From the NCBI GenBank assembly GCA_030605415.1, contig JAUWIJ010000004.1:18943-82942 (forward strand): 64,000 bases of DNA. Reading direction: 5' to 3'. The notes beneath the pieces were generated by a model, which saw only the letters and a list, made by a program, of their open reading frames with translations, searched no databases and was not told the DNA's origin. Positions within the stretch are counted from its first letter, which is position 1; every line of letters starts with the position of its first letter. The position numbers and the translations under genes are program-made. Positions 7,551 through 15,966 of the stretch are shown here, in pieces. The stretch is from an archaeon (GTDB lineage: Archaea > Nanobdellota > Nanobdellia > Pacearchaeales > GW2011-AR1).

Positions 7551-9467
7551 ATGGATGAACAAATAAATAATTTTGTCGATGCTCCAAAAGAGCCTTTAAA
7601 TAATAATACACTCAAAATAATTTTGACTATCTTAGGAATTTTTCTTGTCGTCGGGATTGGCATATTAGCTTTTATTTTCTTAAACAATCCAGAACCAGTT
7701 GGAAAATGTGGCGACGGAATTTGCGATGAATTTGAAAAACAAAATCCTCAAGTGTGTCCAGGAGATTGTGAACCATCATCTACAAGAATCTGTATGAATA
7801 ATTGTGTGAGAGGTAATGTTTCCCTGAAGCATATTCGCTTTTGTAAAGACGAGTGCGGGATTAAACCAATCAAACCAAACTGCCCCGAAGGAAGCGTATT
7901 TAATTTTACTCAAAAAAAATGTGTGTTCACACCAGAATCATTGGCTACCTGTCCCGAAGGTTATGTATATAATGAAGATACAAATAAGTGTGAGTGGACT
8001 CCAGATTTGATAATAATCTGTCCAGAAGAATATGACTATAATGAAGGGACTGAGATGTGTGAGTATGTTTATTTGATTGAAGAAAAAACTTGCTCCGAAC
8101 TTGGCGGTGATATTTGTTTGTCGTCGGAAAGTTGTTCTGGTTCTTTGCTGAATGCAAGTGATAGCGACGGGTGTTGTGGGGGAGAGTGCCAAACTTTGAC
8201 AAGTGATTATGAAGATTCTCCTTTTGGGATTAATGAAGGTCTGGATTACGGACATCTTATTTTTAAAGGAGCTATCGATGACAAAATAAAAGAATATATT
8301 GAAAATAATGCTTTATTATTAGAAGAATTAAATTTAGGTCTGATTAGATTAAACAAATATCCTTTTAGATGGGGTGAAATTGAAGCAACCCAGAATAATT
8401 TTAATTGGGATTTGCCGGATTATATAGTTCAGAAAAGTCAGGAAAATAATTTTGGTTTTGTTGGCAATATACGCATAGATGACAGATGGGCGACAGGATA
8501 TGTGCCTAATGATTGGCAACATTACAAATCGTTTGTAAAAAAAGTAGTGGAACGATATGACGGTGATGGAGTTGATGACATGCCCGGACTCACTAACCCA
8601 ATAAAATATTGGGAGATTGAAAACGAACCCAGTCTGAAACTTGACGGTAATTGGTTAATTCAGCCAGAAAAATATTTTGAACTTTTAAAAAATGGATATA
8701 ACTCCATAAAAGAAGCGGACAATGAAGCGAAGGTTTTAATTGCAGGGTATGACCATATTGGTTGCGCTGAACCTGAACATCTAGAACAAGTATTTGAACT
8801 CGGGGCAGACAGTTATTTTGACATAATGAATATCCATATTTATCCGCCAACAGATTATGTCGGCATTGTTGCCAATTACATAACATGTTATCAAGACAAA
8901 ATGCGAGAATATGGTATTTCGAAACCCTTATGGATAACGGAGACCGCTACTTGCAGTGAATTAACTGAAAGCAATTTTTGTAAAGTGAAAGCTTCAGAAA
9001 AAATGCAAGCTCAAAGTGTTATAACTATTTCTGTCTCAGCATTTTCTCTTAGTGTTGATAAAATATTCTGGCATACTCTTAGAGACGGTCCAAATATTCT
9101 GGGCACAGGAATCGGCGGATACACTTTTTCTTCATTAGTTGAATATAATGATAACCCTAGAACAGACGATATTAAAAAACCAGCTTTCTATACATACAAA
9201 CTTATGATAGATAAACTGGATTATTTTGATTCGGTTGAAACAATAGAACGGGGAATGTATAAATTTAGTTTTTCTGATAAAAACCCAGTTTATGTTTTAT
9301 GGTCTGACACAGATAAAACAGTTGATTTAAGCCAATATATTTATTCGTCAAATGTCAAAGTAACTCATATAATTGAACTACAAGGGCAGACTGAACCAGA
9401 AACAGAAACAATGTTTACGACAGCGATTCCTGTTAGTGAGAGTCCTATGTTTATTGAAGCAAATTAA
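7551..9467 (+). CDS. Membrane-anchored extracellular glycoside hydrolase with Cys-rich stalk
   Basis: A short cytoplasmic tail and one membrane helix (about 21-45) are followed by a Cys-rich stalk (about 50-210). The stalk contains three roughly 25-residue CPEG-x-N-x-C repeats. A TIM-barrel hydrolase domain makes up the rest (about 225-600). Clan-A signatures are visible: the acid/base pair WEIENEP and the nucleophile segment LWITETAT, as in GH5/GH39-like enzymes. The domain likely cleaves or binds surface polysaccharide. An ATAATATAAAGG box lies about 27 bases before the ATG. Codon use is richer in A-ending codons than in flanking genes, which hints at transfer. The glycan substrate is unknown. 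Confidence 0.8.
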   Translation: MDEQINNFVDAPKEPLNNNTLKIILTILGIFLVVGIGILAFIFLNNPEPVGKCGDGICDEFEKQNPQVCPGDCEPSSTRICMNNCVRGNVSLKHIRFCKDECGIKPIKPNCPEGSVFNFTQKKCVFTPESLATCPEGYVYNEDTNKCEWTPDLIIICPEEYDYNEGTEMCEYVYLIEEKTCSELGGDICLSSESCSGSLLNASDSDGCCGGECQTLTSDYEDSPFGINEGLDYGHLIFKGAIDDKIKEYIENNALLLEELNLGLIRLNKYPFRWGEIEATQNNFNWDLPDYIVQKSQENNFGFVGNIRIDDRWATGYVPNDWQHYKSFVKKVVERYDGDGVDDMPGLTNPIKYWEIENEPSLKLDGNWLIQPEKYFELLKNGYNSIKEADNEAKVLIAGYDHIGCAEPEHLEQVFELGADSYFDIMNIHIYPPTDYVGIVANYITCYQDKMREYGISKPLWITETATCSELTESNFCKVKASEKMQAQSVITISVSAFSLSVDKIFWHTLRDGPNILGTGIGGYTFSSLVEYNDNPRTDDIKKPAFYTYKLMIDKLDYFDSVETIERGMYKFSFSDKNPVYVLWSDTDKTVDLSQYIYSSNVKVTHIIELQGQTEPETETMFTTAIPVSESPMFIEAN

Positions 9468-9490
9468 TATAAATGACAAAATAAACTTTT

Positions 9491-10435
9491 ATGGAATACA
9501 AAATCAAAAATCTAAAACTAAAAAATCGATTTTTACTTGCGCCGATGTTGGAGCCGAATGATATTGCGTTTCGTTTGCTTTGTAAGAAAGCTGGGTGCGG
9601 GCTGACTTGGACAGGAATGGTTTCGCCGTTGTCAAAACAGAAAATGGACTTGGATGATAAACCTGCGGTGCAATTGTTTGGGAATAGCGCGAGAGGAATT
9701 AAAAGTTTTATTAAAAAATATGACAAGGATGTCTCGCTTTGGGATTTTAATTTGGGGTGTCCGTCGAAGCTGTCGAGAAGGTTGTCGTACGGGGCGTTTA
9801 TGCATAGTGATTTTGAGATGATTGAAGAAATTTTGAAAACGATGCGTGAGGCGACAAAAAAGCCGATTAGTATTAAATTGCGGAAGTCTGGGCAAGCGAT
9901 TGAAATTGCAAAGTTGGCGGAGAAATATGTCGATGCGATTGGGATTCATGCGAGGACGATTGAGCAGGGTTATTCTGGTGATGTGGATTATGATTTTGCT
10001 TTGAAATTAAAGGTGGCGGTTGGTATACCGGTAATTTATTCGAGTGTGCCCAAGGGCATACCCTCACAGATACAAGGGAAAGATAAGTTGGGGCAGACTC
10101 TACCTTCTGCCCAGATGGCATCCGCTGGTGCGGACAAGGTCGGTAATGTTAATGTGGGTAAATATAGAAAGATTTTGAAAGATTTTAATTTCGTGTTTGT
10201 CGGGCGGGAAGCAATTGGAAATCCTAATATTTTTTCTAAATTGAGTGGGAGCGAATTAAGGGTTGGATTTAAAGATTATTTGAAGTTAGCTAAAAAGTAT
10301 AAATTATTTTTCAGGCAGATTAAATATCAGGCGATGAATTTTACTAAGGGGTTGGAAGATGCAAAAAACTTGAGGAAGAGGTTGGTTGAGGCGAAGAGTG
10401 TTGGAGATATTGAAAGGGTGATGGGAAAGAAATAA
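9491..10435 (+). CDS. tRNA-dihydrouridine synthase (Dus family) with a repeat-derived insertion
   Basis: This flavin-dependent enzyme reduces uridine to dihydrouridine in tRNA. The Dus pattern is clear: LAPMLEPNDIAFRLLCKKAGC at the N-terminus, the catalytic Cys in NLGCPSKLSRR, KLRKSG, the flavin-binding HARTIEQGYSG and the VGREAIGNPNIF segment. About 30 residues between VIYSS and VNVGKY (about 180-217) come from an in-frame copy of the dispersed repeat. They interrupt the strand that normally leads straight to the phosphate-binding region. The 3' end of the gene is copied in remnants at 10900-10951 and 11521-11544. Confidence 0.9.
   Translation: MEYKIKNLKLKNRFLLAPMLEPNDIAFRLLCKKAGCGLTWTGMVSPLSKQKMDLDDKPAVQLFGNSARGIKSFIKKYDKDVSLWDFNLGCPSKLSRRLSYGAFMHSDFEMIEEILKTMREATKKPISIKLRKSGQAIEIAKLAEKYVDAIGIHARTIEQGYSGDVDYDFALKLKVAVGIPVIYSSVPKGIPSQIQGKDKLGQTLPSAQMASAGADKVGNVNVGKYRKILKDFNFVFVGREAIGNPNIFSKLSGSELRVGFKDYLKLAKKYKLFFRQIKYQAMNFTKGLEDAKNLRKRLVEAKSVGDIERVMGKK
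10045..10145. repeat. Dispersed repeat inserted in frame in dus
   Basis: The core 10059-10098 matches the consensus TACCCTCACAGATA-x-GTTGGGGCAGAC. It is followed by GGGCAGA/TCTGCCC, a 7-bp inverted repeat, and a GGTCGG end. The insert encodes a Gln/Gly/Ser/Lys-rich loop. Confidence 0.75.
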
Positions 10436-10515
10436 ATAGGCAGATAGAAAATTAAAAAAATATTTTTTCAGCAATTCTTTATCTTCCATCTTTTTTACAT
10501 CTCTAAAAAATAATG

Positions 10516-10791
10516 TTATACTATTATATCGATTATGGTGCCAAGATTTTTTTTGATTTTAGCAGGTTTGTTATTTAATAGACTCCTTCTTACTAAATTC
10601 TCATATGTTTGATTAATTGTTTCATCTATTATTTCATCATATTCAGATTGAAGGATATATCTATCATTATGATTTACCATTTGAGTTATTCCTTCCGACA
10701 CTATGTTATCTACACTACATGTATTTGAACTATTTTTCCTGTACAAATTTTCTCCAATTTTCTCCCAGTTCTTTATTTGGTATTCTCCCAT
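10516..10791 (-). CDS. Small unknown protein, passenger gene between dus-end repeats
   Basis: A 91-aa soluble protein beginning MGEYQIKNWEKIGENLYRKN. No family was recognised. ATG 10791 is chosen because TTTATAAACTT lies about 25 bases upstream on the minus strand. The longer frame reaching 11199 would run through the dus-end remnant and antisense to the next gene, so it was rejected. The gene lies between the dus stop and a partial copy of the dus end, so it looks inserted. Confidence 0.55.
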   Translation of the reverse strand: MGEYQIKNWEKIGENLYRKNSSNTCSVDNIVSEGITQMVNHNDRYILQSEYDEIIDETINQTYENLVRRSLLNNKPAKIKKNLGTIIDIIV

Positions 10792-10856
10792 AAAAATATA
10801 GGCAATATTAAGTTTATAAATGTTACTACTGCAGAGTATTAGTTTATCTGGTGACG

Positions 10857-10951
10857 AAAACAAATAAATAGAGTTTTTGCGTGTGTTTGACATGGTTTGG
10901 AAATTGGTTGGAGCGAAGAATGTTGAGGAAGTTGAGAGAGTAATGAAATAG
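10857..10951 (+). repeat. Hybrid remnant: start of the protease gene fused to the end of dus
   Basis: Bases 10862-10916 match the upstream region and first codons of the protease gene (11537-11590; ATAAATAGAGTT and GTGTTTGA). Bases 10903-10951 match the last codons of dus (10381-10435; LVEAKSVGDIERVM versus LVGAKNVEEVERVM). The join lies within a shared GTTGGAGCGA/GTTGAGGCGA stretch, as expected from a tandem duplication of the dus-protease junction. Confidence 0.75.
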
Positions 10952-11077
10952 GGACTGAATTTGCAATTAAGATTAGAAGACTGTAAAATATATATTGTGT
11001 GACAATAATTCTTTATAAGTGTGAATCTTTGTGAAAAGTATGATGTTGGAATTAAATGTAAATAATAACTTTTTATA

Positions 11078-11515
11078 ATGGATGTCACAGACCCATTTGG
11101 AATTACAAAACAAGTTAGTTTATTAGAATCTATCACACATGGTCTTTCAGAGGCGTATAGATTAGATTTAGAAACAGAATTAGTGAAGGAATCGGTCACT
11201 TCGCAAAAAGATAATCTCGGAACATTTATTGTTCAAAAATTAAGTTGCTATGACTGGGCTAAGAATCCTGAAGATTATTTTTACACGTTGAAATATGAAC
11301 AGTATAATTTACCTAAAGATTTAAAATATAAAGAAAGAGATTTTGGAATAATATTACCTATCCCACATCAGGCACTTATTGGAAACAATTTTGTAGATGA
11401 TTTTATATTTCAATTGGCATCTGGTGTATTAAACAAGAGGGGATATTCTGTTTCCTTCGAGATAGACGATACTTATAATCTTATTAAAATCGCTCAACAA
11501 AAAAGAAGCAAATAA
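11078..11515 (+). CDS. Small unknown protein, second passenger gene
   Basis: The 145-aa soluble protein has no signal peptide and no family was recognised. Notable segments are DYFYTLKYEQYNLPKDLKY and FGIILPIPHQALIGNNF. It lies between the hybrid dus/protease remnant and another dus-end remnant at 11521-11544 (RVMKRNK-stop). It therefore occupies the second slot of a duplicated junction. The AT-rich leader has weak TATA-like sequence only, and the ATG at 11078 is the first in frame. Confidence 0.6.
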   Translation: MDVTDPFGITKQVSLLESITHGLSEAYRLDLETELVKESVTSQKDNLGTFIVQKLSCYDWAKNPEDYFYTLKYEQYNLPKDLKYKERDFGIILPIPHQALIGNNFVDDFIFQLASGVLNKRGYSVSFEIDDTYNLIKIAQQKRSK

Positions 11516-11520
11516 TTATA

Positions 11521-11590
11521 CGAGTAATGAAAAGGAATAAATAGAGTTCTTGCGTGTGTTTGATATGGTTTGGAAATTAGTTGGAGCGAT
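11521..11590 (+). repeat. Copy of the dus 3' end joined to the protease gene start
   Basis: CGAGTAATGAAAAGG reads R-V-M-K-R-N-K-stop, matching the dus C-terminus. It is followed directly by ATAAATAGAGTT and the protease start, matching 10862-10916. This looks like the ancestral gene junction. Confidence 0.65.
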
Positions 11591-12503
11591 GTTGATGTTG
11601 TTTGTGCTGATATTTTCTTTTGCGTTTGTTTATCAGAATTTGCCACAGGAGCCTGTTGAAATGAAAGCAAGTGAGATTATGCCTGAGATTTTTGAAGTAG
11701 TTGATTATGGGACGACGCCTGTTTTTGCAGAGAATATGAGATTTAATCACAATATTATTTCTTATTTTATTGAAGATGAGTGTGTGAAAGTCCGACGGGA
11801 TGCGATGATTGAAGCGTTTGATATTTTTGCTGAGAAAATGAATTTAATTTCTTTTTATGAAGTTGAAAATAAAGATGTGGCAGATATTCAGGTTGGATGT
11901 TCGGATGAATATATTGAGATTGGCGAGAGATTATTTGTAGCAGGGGAGGGCGGACCTTCGAGGATAATTAATACAAGTGTGTTCAAGACAATTGAGAAAG
12001 GGAAAATTATATTGTATAATAATCCGCAATGCGATTATCCCGTCGTGGAGTTACACGAGTTGTTGCATGTTTTTGGATTTGATCATGTGGATGACCCGAG
12101 TAGTATAATGTATAATGTTTCGAGATGTAATCAGAGGATTACACCGGATATGATTGAATTGATTGATAAACTGTATTCGATTGAGCCGTTGGCGGATGCG
12201 GTTATAGAGGAGTTGGTGGCAGTGAAGCGAGGGAGGTATGTGGATTTTAATATTACGGTTTTGAATGAGGGACTTATAGGAATTGATTCAATTAGTTTGA
12301 CGATTGTTGCCGGCGGTAAGGAGATTCAGGTGATAGATTTAGGGGAAATTGATATCGGGTATGGTCGAACTTTGCGAGCGACGAATATTAAATTGCCGTC
12401 GAGGAATGTGGAAAAAATTGATTTTATTATTGATAATAATAATGTCGTTAGAGAGTTGAATGAAAATAATAATTTTGTGGAGATGGTTATTGAGTCTCAA
12501 TAA
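11565..12503 (+). CDS. Membrane-anchored matrixin-like metalloprotease with CARDB-like C-terminal domain
   Basis: An N-terminal membrane helix (about 5-25) anchors an extracellular zinc protease. The metzincin motif HELLHVFGFDH (about 164-174) gives three zinc ligands and the Glu base, and SIMY just after it is the Met-turn. The C-terminal 90 residues (about 215-312) look like a CARDB beta-sandwich (NNNVVRELNENNNF pattern). It may process surface proteins. ATG 11565 is preferred; an in-frame TTG at 11550 would add five residues and is duplicated in the remnant at 10876. Confidence 0.85.
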   Translation: MVWKLVGAMLMLFVLIFSFAFVYQNLPQEPVEMKASEIMPEIFEVVDYGTTPVFAENMRFNHNIISYFIEDECVKVRRDAMIEAFDIFAEKMNLISFYEVENKDVADIQVGCSDEYIEIGERLFVAGEGGPSRIINTSVFKTIEKGKIILYNNPQCDYPVVELHELLHVFGFDHVDDPSSIMYNVSRCNQRITPDMIELIDKLYSIEPLADAVIEELVAVKRGRYVDFNITVLNEGLIGIDSISLTIVAGGKEIQVIDLGEIDIGYGRTLRATNIKLPSRNVEKIDFIIDNNNVVRELNENNNFVEMVIESQ

Positions 12504-12534
12504 AACTTAAAAGGCTAGTGTTGGTAATTTTTTT

Positions 12535-14514
12535 ATGAAAGAGGATTTAGAGTACGTTAAGATTTTAAAAGCGTTGATGGAATTGCCGTTTCAGGTTGGG
12601 AAAAATTTGTTGGTGGATTTTTTAAATGGGAATTATAAGAACCCTTCGGTAATAAAGAATCGGCTGGACGAGTTGGATGGCTTTGAAAGTTTGCTTTGGA
12701 ATAAAGATAAAATAATTAGGGAAATAGATAGGTTGGTAGCTAATGGAATGATTGATTTTGTGGTGAGTGATTATAATAAATTTGTGAAGGTTTTGTCGTT
12801 GACAATTAAGGGGCAGAACGAGATTGCAAATCCTACCTTGCCCGGAAAAAAATTGGCGAATAAAGTAGAGTTTAAAAAAACTGAGATTAGTGAGGATGAC
12901 CGTGTGAGGTTTAAGGAATTGGATAGTTTTTTGGGATGGTTTAATGATGAACAGAAAAAAGCGATTATTTCGGAGAGTTCCAATATGCTTTGTGTTGCTG
13001 GTGCGGGTTCGGGGAAGACTACTGTGCTAACGAAGAGGATTGAGTTTTTGGTAAAATATAAGGGGGTTGATGCTTCGAAGATTCTGGCGATTACGTTTAC
13101 GAGAAAGGCAAGAAGAGAAATGCAGAGGCGGCTTGATGAGTTGGGAATTGATGGGATTGCGGTGCATACTTTTAATTCGTTTTGTGAGGGGATTTTGAGA
13201 AGGCATGGGGCAAAAATTTATGGTCGGACAATTCGGATGCAGAGTTATGGAGATAAGATTCTTGCGATAAATATGGCGTTGGCGTCGGTGGGGTTAGATA
13301 TGGAAGAGGTGGTGAGCGATTATTTTACTTCAGCTCAGAGGAAATTTAAGACAAGAAACCAGATGGCGAATAGTTTTATGCATGATTGTTTTTCGGTGAT
13401 AGATTATTTTAAGGTGACTGGTATGGATGAGTATGATTTTAGTAAGAATGCCGATGTGAAGAATAAGGATAATGCGAGGATGATTTATCAGATTACTCGA
13501 TATTTAAAAGAGCATATGGCGACGCAAGGGCTGAGAGATTATACCGATCAGATTATTGATACGATTAAATTTTTTGAGAGTGTTCCGGACGATGTGCCAA
13601 GATTTGAGCATATTTTGATTGATGAATATCAGGATGTGAACGCGTTGCAGATTAAGTTGATTGATTTGCTCCTGAGCGCCACACGTGGCATACCCTCTAA
13701 GTTGGGCACTTCTGACGAAGTTCCGTTTTCATCGGTCGCACGTAATAGTGTACCCTCTAAGTTGGGAACTTCTGACGAAGTTCCGTTTTCATCGGGCAAT
13801 TTGTTTGCGGTTGGAGATCCGCGGCAATCGATTTTTGGGTGGAGGGGTTCGGATGTAAATTATATTGTGGATTTTGGGAAGAGCCATAAGGATGTTGAGA
13901 TTATTCATTTGATGAAAAATTATCGGAGTGCGAGGGAAATTGTTGAGTTTATGAATCATTCTATTAGGAAAATGGGATTGCCTGATTTGGAACACCACAA
14001 TGAATTTAGCGATGTTAAAATTCGGATTTTGGATTTTGAGAATGAGGGGGCGGAGCGGGAGTTTGTTATAGAAAATATTGTTAATTCGGATATGTCTGAT
14101 AAAGAAATTTTTGTTTTGGCGAGGACGAATCGGCAGTTGATGGAGTTGTCGCAGTTGATGAAAGCGAGAGGGATTGGTCACGTTATGCGATCTGATGATC
14201 AGGTAAATGGTGGGCGGTTGAAAATTGAGGGAAGACGGAAAGTGGGGAATATCACTTTGGCGACGGTGCATGCCATTAAGGGGCTGGAAGCGAAGAAGGT
14301 TTTTGTAATTGGGGCGAACGAGCAGAATTTTCCGTGCAAGGCTTCGGACCATCCTGCGATTGAGATAGTGAAGATAGATGATTATAACAAGGAAGAAGAA
14401 GAGAGGCGGTTGTTTTATGTGGCAATTTCGAGGGCGAAGGAAATTTTGTATGTGACTTATTCGGGAAAGAAGCCGAGCTATTTTATTAATGATGAGATGA
14501 GGAAGTTGGGGTGA
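12535..14514 (+). CDS. UvrD/Rep-type superfamily I DNA helicase with tandem insertion
   Basis: This is a 3'-5' ATP-dependent helicase. The order of motifs is intact: Q-motif FNDEQKKAI, Walker A AGAGSGKTTVL (about 157-167), Ia ITFTRKARREM, Walker B DEYQDVN, motif III GDPRQSIFGWRGSD, motif V VHAIKGLEAKKVFVIG and motif VI RRLFYVAISRAKE. About 120 N-terminal residues form an extra helical domain. Between motif II and III, two tandem 20-residue units (PSKLGTSDEVPFSS) are encoded by a 60-bp direct repeat. This splits a region that is normally compact, yet the frame is kept. Confidence 0.92.
   Translation: MKEDLEYVKILKALMELPFQVGKNLLVDFLNGNYKNPSVIKNRLDELDGFESLLWNKDKIIREIDRLVANGMIDFVVSDYNKFVKVLSLTIKGQNEIANPTLPGKKLANKVEFKKTEISEDDRVRFKELDSFLGWFNDEQKKAIISESSNMLCVAGAGSGKTTVLTKRIEFLVKYKGVDASKILAITFTRKARREMQRRLDELGIDGIAVHTFNSFCEGILRRHGAKIYGRTIRMQSYGDKILAINMALASVGLDMEEVVSDYFTSAQRKFKTRNQMANSFMHDCFSVIDYFKVTGMDEYDFSKNADVKNKDNARMIYQITRYLKEHMATQGLRDYTDQIIDTIKFFESVPDDVPRFEHILIDEYQDVNALQIKLIDLLLSATRGIPSKLGTSDEVPFSSVARNSVPSKLGTSDEVPFSSGNLFAVGDPRQSIFGWRGSDVNYIVDFGKSHKDVEIIHLMKNYRSAREIVEFMNHSIRKMGLPDLEHHNEFSDVKIRILDFENEGAEREFVIENIVNSDMSDKEIFVLARTNRQLMELSQLMKARGIGHVMRSDDQVNGGRLKIEGRRKVGNITLATVHAIKGLEAKKVFVIGANEQNFPCKASDHPAIEIVKIDDYNKEEEERRLFYVAISRAKEILYVTYSGKKPSYFINDEMRKLG
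13681..13796. repeat. 60-bp tandem repeat inserted in the helicase gene
   Basis: Units start at 13691 and 13751 with TACCCTCTAAGTTGGG and share TTCTGACGAAGTTCCG. The opening TACCCTC and the GTTGGG resemble the ends of the dispersed repeat found in dus and between genes. The length is a multiple of three, so the frame is conserved. Confidence 0.85.
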
Positions 14515-14839
14515 GGTTAGGGGTCGGTGGTCGGTGGTCGGACGCTACCCTCACAGATATAAAGGAGAAACAGGTTGGGGCACACTGTTCGCTGGTCGGT
14601 AGTCGGGGGTCGGGGGAACGTTCTCGGAGACAGGGCTTTTGAGAGTGGCGGTTCTGAGTTCAAAGAGCGAAGCGGTGGGTCTGCCCCAACCTATTTCTCT
14701 TTTATATAGGTGAGGGTACTCAGTTCTAAGTTCTGGGAGGGGAGAACAACATTTCTTTTCTAAGTTTAATTAAATCTTTTTTCTATTTTATGTAGCCCAT
14801 AACCACAACCTTTAAATATATGTAGCCCCTAACTATTTT
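14515..14839. repeat. Intergenic repeat block with two facing copies of the dispersed repeat
   Basis: GGTCGGTGGTCGG units (14521-14542) are followed by one direct copy of the repeat (14546-14583), more GGTCGG units (14598-14622) and an inverted copy (14681-14718). The two copies could pair as a stem of about 37 bp. A CTAAGTTCTGGGAGG tail and AT-rich promoter sequence with TTTAAATATA (about 14811) for the Fic gene complete the gap. No gene is seen here. Confidence 0.75.
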
Positions 14840-15745
14840 ATGGTTTATGTTGAAAAGTTTAAATTAAAAGGCAATGATTATTACAGACTTGTCCACAACA
14901 TTCGTGTTGAAGATAAAATAATTCATAAAACAAAATATCTCGGAAAGAAAATTCCTCCGAAAAAAAAGCTTGAGAAAATTGAAAAGGAATTTTTGAAGGA
15001 GATTAGCAGGAAGGGAACTAAATATTTTTCTCAAAAAGAGTTGGAGCAGATAGAAAATAAGAAAGAAAAATATGTCAAAGAGTCAAAAAAGTTGAGCAAT
15101 ATTGAGAAAAAGAAGAAACTGGAGGAATTTATGATTAGGTATACTTACGATAGCAGTAAACTTTCGGGGGTAGACATTACTTTAAGGCAGACTTTTTTAA
15201 TTTTAAAAGAGGGAGTTATTCCAAAAGAATTTAGGAATTTGAGAATTGTGAGGGAAATTGAAAATCATGAAAAGGGATTTATGCTGATTACTAAATATAA
15301 GGGGATTTTTGATTTAAGGTTTGTTAAAAAACTTCATAAACTTTTAATGAAGGGAGTTGGTGGGGAGATTGCAGGAAAACTTAGAAGTGAGTTAAAAAGA
15401 AACGTTCAAATTGCGGGCACTCCTTACATTCCTCCCAAATGGAATGAATTAGAAAAGGAAATAAAAAACTTTTTTTTGTGGTATAAAAATAATAATAGGA
15501 AACTGCATCCGTTGGAGTTAGCTTCGTTAATCCATTTAAAATTAATTTCTATGCAAATATTTGTAGATGGTAACTCGAGGTTATCAAGACTTTTAATGAA
15601 CTGGATTTTGTGGAAAAAAAGTTATCCTCTAATAGATATTCCTGTTGAAGATTTAGAAAATTATTACAATGCCTTAGATTATTATCAAATAGAAAAAGAT
15701 GATAAACTGTTTGTTAAATATATTTTGAAGAAATATTTGGCTTAG
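14840..15745 (+). CDS. Fic/DOC-family protein with degenerate active site
   Basis: A charged N-terminal region (about 1-95) precedes an all-helical Fic (Fido) domain (about 100-300). Fic enzymes transfer AMP or similar groups through HxFx(D/E)GNGR. Here the matching loop is QIFVDGNSR (239-247), so the catalytic His is replaced by Gln and GNGR by GNSR. The inhibitory-helix segment reads SSKLSGVDITL (105-115), where a SxxxEGN-type pattern is expected, so its Glu is missing too. The protein may be a non-catalytic binder or regulator. TATA-like TTTAAATATA lies about 25 bases upstream of the ATG. Confidence 0.8.
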   Translation: MVYVEKFKLKGNDYYRLVHNIRVEDKIIHKTKYLGKKIPPKKKLEKIEKEFLKEISRKGTKYFSQKELEQIENKKEKYVKESKKLSNIEKKKKLEEFMIRYTYDSSKLSGVDITLRQTFLILKEGVIPKEFRNLRIVREIENHEKGFMLITKYKGIFDLRFVKKLHKLLMKGVGGEIAGKLRSELKRNVQIAGTPYIPPKWNELEKEIKNFFLWYKNNNRKLHPLELASLIHLKLISMQIFVDGNSRLSRLLMNWILWKKSYPLIDIPVEDLENYYNALDYYQIEKDDKLFVKYILKKYLA

Positions 15746-15960
15746 GGATTCTTCGAATTCCAATTTGAACAAATCCCTTACGCTCTCGCCTCGGCTGTGC
15801 ATGAAATTCTCCGAATTCCAATTTGAACCGTTCAAATCCCTAAAACAAAACGCTCCGTCCTCGGTCTGCTGGCATGATTGTTGAGACAATCCAATTTGAA
15901 CAAATCCCCAAAAACAACATGCTCTGTCTGGGGATAGAATAACCGAAAGGGGAGTGATTG
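15746..15960. repeat. Array of tRNA-Glu 3'-end-derived repeats, left part
   Basis: Three degenerate copies start at 15781, 15851 and 15921 with CGCTC(T/C)GTCC-like sequence, the complement of the tRNA-Glu acceptor end. They share a body with TCGGCTGTGCATG and GAATTCCAATTTGAAC, then GTTCAAATCCC. No gene is supported here; the minus-strand frame over the array is made of repeat sequence. Confidence 0.75.
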
Positions 15961-15966
15961 TTTTAT

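Noticed and set aside
10792..11199. Longer N-terminal extension of the 10516 minus-strand gene
   Set aside because: It would cross the dus-end remnant and lie antisense to another gene, while a TATA box supports the shorter start.
13681..13796. Intein or intron in the helicase
   Set aside because: The insert is a short in-frame tandem repeat without splicing motifs.
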